Origin: Methanobacteriota archaeon
GTDB lineage: Archaea; Halobacteriota; Methanomicrobia; Methanomicrobiales; Methanomicrobiaceae
Length of the DNA: 64,000 bases
Reading direction: 5' to 3'
Assembly: GCA_023396365.1 (NCBI GenBank)
Contig: JAEWWL010000019.1
Span: 1 to 64,000, forward strand
Shown here: positions 52,319 to 60,881 of the stretch, one piece after another
Layout of the letters: each line of letters begins with the position of its first letter
Numbering within the stretch: position 1 is the stretch's first letter
Notes under the pieces: generated by a model
The model's database searches: none
Told to the model about the DNA's origin: nothing
The model's input: only the letters and a program-made list of their open reading frames with translations
Position numbers and translations under genes: made by a program

Positions 52319-53503
52319 ATGACAGCAAGAGAAATATGTAAAAATGTTTATTCTGTAGGTGTTATTGACTGGGACAGACAGGTGTTTGATGATCTCCTGC
52401 CCCTTCCTGACGGAACAACATATAACTCCTATCTTGTACAGGGCAGTGAAAAAACAGCTTTAATAGATGCAGTTGAGTCGGAATTTGAAGAGGAGTTCAT
52501 AACAAATCTGGCAAGATCTGATGTGAAGAAGATAGACTATATTGTGGTAAATCATACTGAACAGGATCACTCCGGTGCCATTCCTGTTTTTCTTGAGCTA
52601 TTTCCCGGAGCCAAAATTATCACATCCCAAAAAGGAAGTGAACTCTTAAAAGCATTCCTTGGGGTTCCCGATTTCAGAATAATTGTTGTTGGTGATGGTG
52701 AAACCATTTCTCTTGGGGACAAGACCCTTGAATTTTTAATAACTCCATGGGTTCACTGGCCTGACACTATGGTGACATATCTTCGGGAGGATAAGATATT
52801 GTTCTCATGTGATCTCTTTGGTGCGCATTATGCAACGGGCAGCCTTTTTGTTGATGATGAACCGATGCATTATATTCTTGCAAAAAGGTATTTTGCCGGG
52901 ATTATGATGCCTTTCAGAAGCAAGGTGAAAGAGCACATTGACAGGATCTCAGGTTATGCGATTGATATAATTGCTCCAAGCCACGGTCCGATGTATAAGG
53001 ATACAAAGTACATTTTGGATGCATATTCTGAATGGAGTTCGGATAAGGTAAGAAACAGGGTTATAATTCCTTATGTATCGATGCATGGCAGTACAAAAAA
53101 GATGGTTCATTACCTAACAGAGTGTCTCATTGGAAGAGGGGTTGAGGTAAGGCCATATGATCTTGGAAGGGCAGACACAGGAAGACTGGCAATGGATCTT
53201 CTTGATGCTGCAACAATTATCATTGCATCTCCAACAGTGCTTTTCGGTCCGCATCCAAAAGCAGCAAATATTGCATTTTTAGCAAATATTCTAAAACCCA
53301 AGGCAAAATTTGTCAGCATTATCGGTTCATACGGGTGGGGCGGAAAGACTGTTAACGATCTCTCTGAAATGATAAAAAAATTAAATGTTGAAGTGTTAAA
53401 TCCGGTTTATATAAAAGGTCTTCCTGACGAGGCGGCATACAGTGACTTAGAGACTCTTGCCGACGATATCTTAAATAAGCATAAGGAACACAGCATCATT
53501 TAA
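52319..53503 (+). CDS. fprA: F420H2 oxidase / A-type flavoprotein FprA
   Basis: FprA reduces O2 to water with F420H2 in methanogens. The 394-residue protein (starting MTAREICKNVYSVGV) has an N-terminal beta-lactamase-like domain with the di-iron ligands HTEQDH (residues 79-84), H in WVHWPDTM, D in CDLFGAH and H in PSHGPMY, and a C-terminal flavodoxin domain (VSMHGSTKKM, the FMN phosphate loop). An earlier in-frame ATG would overlap rubredoxin 2. Confidence 0.95.
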   Translation: MTAREICKNVYSVGVIDWDRQVFDDLLPLPDGTTYNSYLVQGSEKTALIDAVESEFEEEFITNLARSDVKKIDYIVVNHTEQDHSGAIPVFLELFPGAKIITSQKGSELLKAFLGVPDFRIIVVGDGETISLGDKTLEFLITPWVHWPDTMVTYLREDKILFSCDLFGAHYATGSLFVDDEPMHYILAKRYFAGIMMPFRSKVKEHIDRISGYAIDIIAPSHGPMYKDTKYILDAYSEWSSDKVRNRVIIPYVSMHGSTKKMVHYLTECLIGRGVEVRPYDLGRADTGRLAMDLLDAATIIIASPTVLFGPHPKAANIAFLANILKPKAKFVSIIGSYGWGGKTVNDLSEMIKKLNVEVLNPVYIKGLPDEAAYSDLETLADDILNKHKEHSII

Positions 53504-53525
53504 AAATAACCGGAAGGTGAAAAAA

Positions 53526-53906
53526 TTGACAGAAAAAGCTGAAATATACAAATGTGAGAAGTGTGGAAATACAATTTTGATTCTTGATTCAGGAAAGGGG
53601 AATCTTGTGTGCTGTGATGCACCAATGAAGCTTCTTTCTGAACAGACGGCAGATTTCAAGAATGAAAAGCATGTACCTGTTGTTGAAAAAAGCGGTTCAG
53701 GCATCAAAGTGACTGTTGGATCAACAATTCATCCTATGACTCCCGAGCACCACATTGTAATGATTGCAGTAATTGACGGGGATAATCTTATGATTCATCA
53801 GCTTTCTCCCGGAGATGAGCCTGTAGCCTATTTCCCGTGCACAAATGCGGATGTTAAGGCAATAGAATACTGCAATATCCATAACCTGTGGGCAAACAAA
53901 AAATAA
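53526..53906 (+). CDS. sor: Superoxide reductase (desulfoferrodoxin, two-iron)
   Basis: The protein reduces superoxide to peroxide with electrons from rubredoxin. The 126 residues have a desulforedoxin-like Fe site (Cys10, 13, 29, 30) and the catalytic centre ligands His49, His69, His75, Cys116 and His119, with Lys48 next to the first His. TTG start at 53526 is preferred, with GGAAGGTGA as ribosome-binding site; a GTG nine bases upstream is possible. It completes the rubredoxin-FprA-SOR unit. Confidence 0.93.
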   Translation: MTEKAEIYKCEKCGNTILILDSGKGNLVCCDAPMKLLSEQTADFKNEKHVPVVEKSGSGIKVTVGSTIHPMTPEHHIVMIAVIDGDNLMIHQLSPGDEPVAYFPCTNADVKAIEYCNIHNLWANKK

Positions 53907-54084
53907 ATCTTTTTTTAAATCATTTGATACAAGTATTATGTGTCTAAAGTCATGTCTTATTATCCGGCTGTAGCTTTGTATCATCCGTCAATTGATTGGC
54001 TGAAAAATTTTTAGAGCTCTAATATTCAGATTATTATCCAAAAGGATTTATAGGCAGGCAGTAGACCTAGAAAAGGTATCTTAA

Positions 54085-55551
54085 ATGAACCGAATAGAAC
54101 AGTTTTCAGTAATCGCAGATGACCTTGGAAATGTCCTTCGCTTCATTAGTTTTGGAACATGTGTTCCGCTTATTGTGGCTGTTATCTATAATGAATGGGA
54201 CATGATTATCCCGATGGCGCTTGTTCCTGTTATATTATATATTCTGGGAACTTTTTTTTTAATGTTTCCTGAGAATCAAAGGGAGGCAAAATTAAGCCAG
54301 GCATTATTTTCAGTAGCGTTAATCTGGCTTTTGTGTGCCTTTATCGGTGCTATTCCTTTTTCACTTGGAATAGGAATGCCATATCTTGATGCAGTGTTTG
54401 AGGCAATGTCGGGATGGACTGATACCGGCCTTACAATGATTCCTGATGTGGATTCAACGCCATATACGCTTCTTTTCTGGCGGTCTCTTATGCAGTGGCT
54501 GGGGGGTCTTGGAATTGTGGCGTTTACAGTTGTAATGCTTTCAAGGACTGGTCTTAATCCGTCCCGGTTTTATCGCTCTGAAGGAAGAACTGAGGCTTTC
54601 ATGCCCAGTGTAGTCCAGCAGGGCTTTCAAATGTGGAAAATTTACCTGATTTTAACATTTGCATCTGTTCTTGTAATTCTGATATCCGGAGTTCCTTTAT
54701 GGGACGCTGTAAATATTGCTATGGTTGCTATTTCAACAGGCGGCTTTACGGTTCACTCAGCCGGAATATCTTATTACAATAGTCCGCTTCTTGAAATGCT
54801 TATAATTCCAGTTATGATTGCAGGGGCTCTTCCATTTAAGATTTACTACCTTATGTATTATAAGAAAAAACTGAGCCTTTTTCATGACGAACAGGCATGG
54901 CTGTTATTCATTTTAATTGTTATCGGATTTTTTGTTATTTCTGCTGATCTCTTCTGGTTTAATAGTCTTGACAGTGCAACTGCAATACGTGAGGGTATTT
55001 TTATGGCGGTTGCAGGTGTTACAAGCACAGGGTTTCAGACATCTTCGCCAAATACCTGGGCGCCTGTTTCAGTATTATTCCTTTTACTTCTGATGTTTAT
55101 TGGAGGCTCTTCAGGAAGTACTTCAGGAGGCATAAAACTTTCAAGGATTGCCCTGGCATACAGAGGCATTGTATGGTGGTTTAAAAGGTCTTTTGTCAGT
55201 TCAAAGGTAATTGTCCCATTCAGACACGGTGGAAAGATTGTACAAAAAGCAGATGCCGAGGCAGAAGTATCCAGAAATATGCTGATAATTATCCTTTATC
55301 TTATGGTGATTTTCTTTTCAGCAATAATAATAATGCACTTTGAGTCGCCTTCTGTTGATACAAGCCATGTAATGTTTGAAATTGTTACAGCGATATGCAA
55401 CAACGGAATTAGTTCTGGTTTTGTAACTCCTGACCTTACTCCTTTCAGCAAAATTGTATTTATTTTTGCAATGTGGATCGGCCGTCTTGAGATTATGGCT
55501 GTAATTGTGTTCTTGATGGGCCTGATAAAGGGTTTTGATTATTCAGGCTAA
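54085..55551 (+). CDS. trkH: TrkH-family potassium uptake protein
   Basis: The potassium-translocating membrane subunit of Trk/Ktr, 488 residues, about ten helices. Four pore-loop motifs are seen: SGWTDTGLT, AISTGGFTV, GVTSTGFQT and NNGISSGF, each with the selectivity Gly. TrkA-type gating proteins would normally bind it; none is adjacent, but an RCK-DHH fusion lies at 28 kb. An AT-rich promoter region precedes it. Confidence 0.93.
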   Translation: MNRIEQFSVIADDLGNVLRFISFGTCVPLIVAVIYNEWDMIIPMALVPVILYILGTFFLMFPENQREAKLSQALFSVALIWLLCAFIGAIPFSLGIGMPYLDAVFEAMSGWTDTGLTMIPDVDSTPYTLLFWRSLMQWLGGLGIVAFTVVMLSRTGLNPSRFYRSEGRTEAFMPSVVQQGFQMWKIYLILTFASVLVILISGVPLWDAVNIAMVAISTGGFTVHSAGISYYNSPLLEMLIIPVMIAGALPFKIYYLMYYKKKLSLFHDEQAWLLFILIVIGFFVISADLFWFNSLDSATAIREGIFMAVAGVTSTGFQTSSPNTWAPVSVLFLLLLMFIGGSSGSTSGGIKLSRIALAYRGIVWWFKRSFVSSKVIVPFRHGGKIVQKADAEAEVSRNMLIIILYLMVIFFSAIIIMHFESPSVDTSHVMFEIVTAICNNGISSGFVTPDLTPFSKIVFIFAMWIGRLEIMAVIVFLMGLIKGFDYSG

Positions 55552-55704
55552 AAGAGCTTATTAAAATAAATTTTTCAACAGTTTTTTTCCTTTGGAATGA
55601 ATTATTTTAGGGAATTGATAATTTTAAACCGTTTTTTTTCCTGCCTTAATTATTATCAGGCATACTTTTCTGTATGACTTCCCCAAAAAAATCTATAAAA
55701 AAAG

Positions 55705-55729
55705 GTGCCTGTTTTTTTATTTAAGGCAC
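55705..55729. terminator. Stem-loop between convergent trkH and ndk
   Basis: GTGCCT at 55705-55710 pairs with AGGCAC at 55724-55729 around a T-rich loop. Flanked by A-rich and T-rich runs, it can end both converging transcripts. Confidence 0.45.
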
Positions 55730-55744
55730 ATTGTGTGTGAAAGA

Positions 55745-56194
55745 TTACTCGTAGAGATATTTCTCATCTGCTCTTTCGTAGGAGGTGATTTCGTCTTTTT
55801 TAAAGTGAATTGCAATCTCACGCTTTGCAGTTTCATTGGAGTCAGAGCCGTGAATTACATTCATTCCAATCTCAAGCGCAAAGTCTCCGCGGATTGTTCC
55901 GGGGAGTGCTTCTGTTGGATTGGTTGCTCCAATCATCTGGCGTGTGACTGATACAACATTCTTTCCTTCCCAGACCATCAGAAAGCACGGTCCGCTCATG
56001 ATGTATGATTTAAGTCCGGGGAAGAATGGTTTGCTTTTATGTTCAGCGTAGTGCTCCATTACACGATCTTCAGGAAGAATCTCAAATTTTGCCGCAACAA
56101 GCTTAAGGCCTTTCTTTTCAAAGCGTGCAACAATCTCCCCGATGAGTCCGCGCTGGACACCGTCGGGTTTGATCATTAAAAATGTCTGATCCAT
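55745..56194 (-). CDS. ndk: Nucleoside diphosphate kinase
   Basis: Ndk balances NTP pools by a phospho-His mechanism. The 149-residue sequence has the FLMIKPDGVQRGLIGEIVARFE opening, and the active-site His in NVIHGSDSNETAKREI. Last gene of the L7Ae-S28e-L24e-Ndk unit, which is conserved in euryarchaea. Confidence 0.97.
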   Translation of the reverse strand: MDQTFLMIKPDGVQRGLIGEIVARFEKKGLKLVAAKFEILPEDRVMEHYAEHKSKPFFPGLKSYIMSGPCFLMVWEGKNVVSVTRQMIGATNPTEALPGTIRGDFALEIGMNVIHGSDSNETAKREIAIHFKKDEITSYERADEKYLYE

Positions 56195-56200
56195 TAAGGA

Positions 56201-56392
56201 TCACTCCTTTCCAAGAGCCTTTCTGCCTGCAGCTGTCCAGGCTACGCGGCGCGGAACTCTTCCAAGGCGGTAGTTGTTCTGGCACTTTGAGCTGCAGAAG
56301 TAAAAGATTGACCCGTCTTTTTTGACGAACATCTTCCCTGTTCCGGGCTCAATCTGCTCTCCGCAGAATGAGCATACAAATGTATCAACCAT
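56201..56392 (-). CDS. rpl24e: 50S ribosomal protein L24e
   Basis: A 63-residue zinc-containing ribosomal protein with CSFCGEQIEPGTGKMFV...FYFCSSKCQNN, all four Cys ligands. The spacing to S28e is two bases. Confidence 0.96.
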   Translation of the reverse strand: MVDTFVCSFCGEQIEPGTGKMFVKKDGSIFYFCSSKCQNNYRLGRVPRRVAWTAAGRKALGKE

Positions 56393-56394
56393 AT

Positions 56395-56601
56395 TTAGCG
56401 CCTCGACAATTTTTTAGCTTCACGTTCGGTTTCGATGAGCATAAGCACATCGCCCTCACGGATTGGCCCGACTGTATTGCGGGTTATAATCCTTCCTTTG
56501 TTTGAGCCATCAAGAATACGGCATTTGACCTGGAAAGCTTCTCCGTGCATTCCTGTCGGACCGATAATCTCAATAACTTCTGCCGGCGTTGCATCTGCCA
56601 T
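56395..56601 (-). CDS. rps28e: 30S ribosomal protein S28e
   Basis: A 68-residue protein with the family pattern PAEVIEIIGPTGMHGEAFQVKCRILDG and NTVGPIREGDVLMLIETEREA. The S28e-L24e order is the usual archaeal one. Confidence 0.96.
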   Translation of the reverse strand: MADATPAEVIEIIGPTGMHGEAFQVKCRILDGSNKGRIITRNTVGPIREGDVLMLIETEREAKKLSRR

Positions 56602-56612
56602 AAATCCTCACC

Positions 56613-56981
56613 TTACTTTCTAAGTTCGGTTATCTGACCGAGTACTTCGTCAAGGAGTTCTTTTGCCTTACCAGGTTTTACAATTGCTGCTGCTGCTGAG
56701 CCTACTTCAAGTCCGCTTGCTGCACCAACATCATTCTGCTGGTTAATAATAACATACGGGCACTGCTTCTCGTCACAGAGCGCCGGAAGGTGCATTACAA
56801 TCTCCTCAGGCTCAACGTCGCCGCCGATTAAAACGAGCTGTGCGATTCCTCTTTCCACAGCTTTTGTTGCTTCGTTTGATCCTTTCTTAATCTTTCCTGT
56901 GTCCCTTGCGACTTCAAGAACTTCAAGTGCCTTGTTCTGAATTTCATCAGGAACTTCAAATTTAGCGTATACTTTTGACAT
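56613..56981 (-). CDS. rpl7ae: 50S ribosomal protein L7Ae
   Basis: L7Ae binds kink-turns in rRNA, in C/D and H/ACA guide RNAs and in RNase P. The 122-residue sequence has KKGSNEATKAVERGIAQLVLIGGDVEPEEIV and the KLGSA-type loop; it is the first gene of the operon. GAGGTGA precedes the ATG. Archaeal L7Ae is known to bind its own mRNA leader in some species. Confidence 0.97.
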   Translation of the reverse strand: MSKVYAKFEVPDEIQNKALEVLEVARDTGKIKKGSNEATKAVERGIAQLVLIGGDVEPEEIVMHLPALCDEKQCPYVIINQQNDVGAASGLEVGSAAAAIVKPGKAKELLDEVLGQITELRK

Positions 56982-57075
56982 AACTCACCTCATTCAGGAG
57001 CAAAGAGCCAAAAGAGCATCAAATACTCTTTTGGTTATTTTGAATCAGAGTTACTCCTTCATCACTCATCAGTCA
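56982..57075 (-). promoter_or_regulatory. L7Ae leader with a stem-loop and C/D-box-like motif, candidate autoregulation site
   Basis: Reading the minus strand, the leader contains GTGATGA (57059-57065) and CTGA (57045-57048), matching box C and box D that form a kink-turn, and then a perfect 9-bp stem CCAAAAGAG/CTCTTTTGG (57026-57034 with 57008-57016). The stem ends about 27 bases upstream of the ATG. TATA-like TTAATATAG around 57092-57100 fits a transcription start near 57075. L7Ae binding to its own leader is a known mechanism; whether it applies here is inference. Confidence 0.45.
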
Positions 57076-57190
57076 GCGATTGATGTAGCTATATTAATTC
57101 ATCATTAAAAGGGATAAAGGTTTTTGAAATTCATTCAGGATTTGAATAATGATATTTTAAAGAACGTCTTCTATTTTAAAATTAAGATGA

Positions 57191-59215
57191 TTATGCCTGT
57201 TTAAGCGCATATATTACTGCACCTTCATTCTGATAAAAAACTGTCAGTTGAGAATATAAAAGATTCACATTATATCTTTCCTCTTCTGATTTTCCAATGT
57301 ATATGTGAGTCATCCCGTATTTTTTCATAAGCTTTATGCATTCATCCGGGTTTTCATAGATTTTTTTCACATCCGCCATTCTTTCACCAATAAGTGCATT
57401 GTCACCCCTCCACATCTGCTCATGGAAAGGCATTCCAATAATTGTCGGATACCCTGTAAATGCAGAAATTCTTGAATAATATGTATAATCTCCGCCTTCT
57501 GCCTCTACTATTGATATGCTTTTCTCAAGACCATTGAGGTGCTCAATTGCCAAATAATCATATGGGTGATGTGTTTTGAGCCACTCCATGCCATCGAGTG
57601 TCTTTCCGCCATAGCCGTAGTTCATGTCCGCGACAATAACCGGGGCTATTAGTATTGAGCAGATGATAATGCCTGAGAAAAAGATTTTTCTCCTGCTCAA
57701 ATTTTGTTTTGAAACATCGGGGTATTTTTTCTCCAGGAATTTTCCGATGAATACAAATGATGATATTCCAAGCATCATCCATGCAATAATTGAAAATTTA
57801 AAGACAGTATTCATTCTGAAATACATCTCACCCAAATTATCCTTTAAGTAGATAATTTCCGATAGAACAATTATCAAAAGCCCGAGCGCTGCAAGTATGT
57901 CCTGTGATGTTCTGTTTTTTCTGATAATCAGTGCAGCGGCAGGAACTGCACATAATCCTGCACCTGTAAATCCGGCGATTATAAATGGAATGCATAATGC
58001 CAGAAGGTAAGGCCTCTGTCTGAGATCTTTTATGCATTCAAGGTATAAAACTGCAAGGAAAAATCCGTAAACAAGAATAAAAGGGAAAAGATCTGTTGGC
58101 TGATGAACAATTCCAAGCCCTTCCACTCCTTCAGCGTTTAGCATGAGATAATATGGAAGGTACATTAATACTGAAAGAGCCGGAACAAAAATTAAAATTC
58201 TGATGGGGATGGTATCTATGAATTTTTCAATCTTTTGGTTTTCTGCTTTTTGGAATATCAGGACTCCGAAGAGAAGCAAAACGGGAGCATATATCAAAAC
58301 ATCCCAGGTATTAATAAGAGGCATTGAGCCAAGGCTTAAAGAAAGAAGTGCTGCAAGAATCCATTTTGTTTTATTATCAGATTCATTCCATTTCTGATAG
58401 CAGAATATTAAGAGGAACAAAAAAAATGCCTGGTTAAAAAGTGATATGACATGTGCATGCGGATCTCCCCAGAGCATTGAAAAAAGAGGATATTCCGTAA
58501 TTGCGGCGTCTATTGTTCTTGTGCTGTCCCAGATAACATTCTGTAAATTTTTTCCTAATATTATGTGGTAGATAAAGGCCGGATTTACTATAAAAAGGGT
58601 CATTACCGGAAGCCATTGAAATTTTCTAAGCAGAAGTTTTCCTGCTGCATATAAAGAGAGTCCCAGGTTTGCAAAAACCGATGGAAGAATCAGATTGAAA
58701 ACAACTGTTGATTTTATCCCTGAAATTATTCCTATGGCTCCAAACATCCAGTGTCCGAGATAATAATATACATCCAGGCTTCTTCCTGCATACCACGGGT
58801 CAGCCGGAGGAATTGCGGGATTTATCATGATGGATGCAAGAAATGCATGATCCATGAATTTTTCTGCATATGATATTGAAGGGTTCAAATATCTTACTTC
58901 AAGCATTAGCAAAAACAAAAGGAAATAAACAAAATCCCATCTTAGATTTTTCAGAATTTCATCCTTTGAATATTCTCCTTTGCTTAAAAAATATAGAAAT
59001 GCTGCTGCAAATATTACAAGTGATAGATGTAAAGGCAGATTTAAAAGACCAAAATACCATGAAATAAGTGTAAACAGCAAAAGGGATGCCGGATATGAAA
59101 TTCCGTATGAAAAATCACCGGCCGGCTTTTTTAAAAGGGGCCATACTGATAACTGCAGAAATTTAATAATTATTATCCAGATAATAATTGAGAAAAACTG
59201 CATTTCCGGGTTCAA
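57191..59215 (-). CDS. DUF2298 family membrane protein (YYY-type)
   Basis: A 674-residue protein with about 12-13 hydrophobic segments and no signal peptide; the segment DPWYAGRSLDVYYYLGHWMFGAIG and the FFLFLLIFCYQKW region are seen in the Chlor_Arch_YYY/DUF2298 family, thought to be GT-C-like. Function is unproven. It is last in a four-gene unit with a UPF0104 protein, a GT2 glycosyltransferase and an FAD oxidoreductase, which suggests glycolipid or glycan synthesis in the membrane. The start overlaps the stop of its upstream neighbour. Confidence 0.83.
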   Translation of the reverse strand: MNPEMQFFSIIIWIIIIKFLQLSVWPLLKKPAGDFSYGISYPASLLLFTLISWYFGLLNLPLHLSLVIFAAAFLYFLSKGEYSKDEILKNLRWDFVYFLLFLLMLEVRYLNPSISYAEKFMDHAFLASIMINPAIPPADPWYAGRSLDVYYYLGHWMFGAIGIISGIKSTVVFNLILPSVFANLGLSLYAAGKLLLRKFQWLPVMTLFIVNPAFIYHIILGKNLQNVIWDSTRTIDAAITEYPLFSMLWGDPHAHVISLFNQAFFLFLLIFCYQKWNESDNKTKWILAALLSLSLGSMPLINTWDVLIYAPVLLLFGVLIFQKAENQKIEKFIDTIPIRILIFVPALSVLMYLPYYLMLNAEGVEGLGIVHQPTDLFPFILVYGFFLAVLYLECIKDLRQRPYLLALCIPFIIAGFTGAGLCAVPAAALIIRKNRTSQDILAALGLLIIVLSEIIYLKDNLGEMYFRMNTVFKFSIIAWMMLGISSFVFIGKFLEKKYPDVSKQNLSRRKIFFSGIIICSILIAPVIVADMNYGYGGKTLDGMEWLKTHHPYDYLAIEHLNGLEKSISIVEAEGGDYTYYSRISAFTGYPTIIGMPFHEQMWRGDNALIGERMADVKKIYENPDECIKLMKKYGMTHIYIGKSEEERYNVNLLYSQLTVFYQNEGAVIYALKQA

Positions 59216-60180
59216 ACGATCTCACCTTTATCTATTCCACGTGAAAAAGCGCGTTTGAAAAGATCAAATGCCCATTCTCCGAAAACATATAGGGATATTA
59301 TTCCGCTGATTAGAGTGACCAGATTTTTAACAAGATGATCTATTACTGCAATTAGTGTTGCAATCGCAGCAGGTGTCCCTGATACTTCAAGAGTCAGCGC
59401 AACTGCAAGCTCGTATGTACCCACACCTCCCGGAGTGAGAGGAACAGCCTTTACAAGATTTCCTATTACTATTGCAAGGATTATCGTAACAAAAGGAATG
59501 TTTGTGTTGAACATAAGTGCAATGACGTAGCAGACAATACAGTCAAAAATCCAGATGACTATTGATAAAAACCCAATTCCTGCTAATGCAGAAAGATTAA
59601 GTGATGCCTGTTTAATCTCAGAGATAAGATTCAGGATAATTTTTAAGTACTTGTTTTCTGTCTTTAAATTTCCAAACAGTGCAATTAGGAGCATGAAAAT
59701 AAAACAGAGTGCCAGTGCTGCTGAGATTACTGATGAGAACCACTTGGGCATCTCAAGTGCATATGGCAGAACTATTGCACCTAAAAGTGCTATTGTAAAT
59801 ACATCAAAAAAACGTTCCACGACAATTGAAGAGAGGCCGCGTGAGTAAGTTGCACCTGCAATGTTCTTTAGAATAAACAGGCGCACAAGATCACCAAGTC
59901 TTGCAGGAATAATCAGGTTTGCAGTCTGTGAAACATATATGCATGCAGTCGATTTCCAGACATCAATGATAACTTCAAGTTTTTTTAAGATATACTGATA
60001 CCGAAATCCTCTGAGGAACCAGGCAGCGATACAGATAAGGATTGCCAGTAGTAGAAATGACGGTATGGCCGTTTTTAATGCAATTAAAAGATCATCCCAC
60101 ACACGCCATAGCATATAGATAATAATACCTGCCGCTATCAGTGTAGGTATTGCAACTGCACCTGCCTTTTTGTAATTCAT
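59212..60180 (-). CDS. UPF0104 (lysylphosphatidylglycerol synthase-like) membrane protein
   Basis: A 322-residue protein of about eight helices in the UPF0104 family, known from LPG synthase/flippase and from AglD-type archaeal proteins. Recognisable parts are GFRYQYILKKL, PARLGDLVRLFILKNI, ERFFDVFTIALLGAIVLPYA and TPGGVGTYELAVALTL. Likely works as a flippase-like partner of the neighbouring glycosyltransferase. Confidence 0.85.
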   Translation of the reverse strand: MNYKKAGAVAIPTLIAAGIIIYMLWRVWDDLLIALKTAIPSFLLLAILICIAAWFLRGFRYQYILKKLEVIIDVWKSTACIYVSQTANLIIPARLGDLVRLFILKNIAGATYSRGLSSIVVERFFDVFTIALLGAIVLPYALEMPKWFSSVISAALALCFIFMLLIALFGNLKTENKYLKIILNLISEIKQASLNLSALAGIGFLSIVIWIFDCIVCYVIALMFNTNIPFVTIILAIVIGNLVKAVPLTPGGVGTYELAVALTLEVSGTPAAIATLIAVIDHLVKNLVTLISGIISLYVFGEWAFDLFKRAFSRGIDKGEIV

Positions 60181-60881
60181 CTAAGCTGCCACCACAGTTT
60201 AAGAATATCAATGCCCATTGAAAAGACATCCCCAAGTCTGACAGTAGTTCCCTGTCCTGTCTGCCAGCGGACAGGGAATTCATATATGCTGTATCCTGCC
60301 CTTTGCCCTCTTACCAAAACCTCAGTGTCCCAGAACCAGTGTTTTGCAGAGACATAAGGAATTAAATCCATGAGTCTTTTTTTATTGAATGCCTTGAATC
60401 CGCATTGATGATCATGCAGTCTGCTCCTCAGAATAAGCCTTACAAGAAAATTGTATCCTCTGCTTGCAATTTCACGATCTGCAGTTCTTACTATGTTGCT
60501 ATCCGGCATCAGACGTGAGCCTGTTGCAATATCTGCACCATTTCTTATTGAATCAATAAGCTCTTTTAAGTGCTCCATGCCTGTTGCAAGATCGACATCA
60601 TAATAGCAGACAATATCTCCGCGGGCTTCTGAAAATGCCCTGTTTAATGCCCTGCCGCGGCCCTGCCTTTCGTCGCTGTGGATTAATTTAACCCTTTCAT
60701 CACGTTTTTCCCATTCACATACAAGCTCACGGCTTCCGTCGGTGCTGTTGTCCTCTGCAATTATCAGCTCAAACAAATCTGTTATCTTCTCAAGAGCGGC
60801 GAGTGACTCAGGAATAGCCTTTTGGAGTGATTTTCTGTCATTGAAAACAGGCAATACAACACTAAGTCCGGGTTCATTCAT
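60177..60881 (-). CDS. GT2 glycosyltransferase (dolichyl-phosphate sugar synthase-like)
   Basis: A 234-residue GT-A fold: SVVLPVFNDRKSLQKAIPESL, DNSTDGS, the DVDL metal motif and HDHQCGFKAFNKKRLMDL. It resembles dolichol-phosphate mannosyl/glucosyl transferases such as AglD and DPG1. Overlaps both neighbours by a few bases. Confidence 0.9.
   Translation of the reverse strand: MNEPGLSVVLPVFNDRKSLQKAIPESLAALEKITDLFELIIAEDNSTDGSRELVCEWEKRDERVKLIHSDERQGRGRALNRAFSEARGDIVCYYDVDLATGMEHLKELIDSIRNGADIATGSRLMPDSNIVRTADREIASRGYNFLVRLILRSRLHDHQCGFKAFNKKRLMDLIPYVSAKHWFWDTEVLVRGQRAGYSIYEFPVRWQTGQGTTVRLGDVFSMGIDILKLWWQLR

Noticed and set aside
28006..55551. RCK-DHH protein as the gating partner of TrkH
   Set aside because: The genes are 25 kb apart in separate transcripts, and the RCK domain lacks the C-terminal TrkA-C part. 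The idea is kept only as a possibility in the findings.
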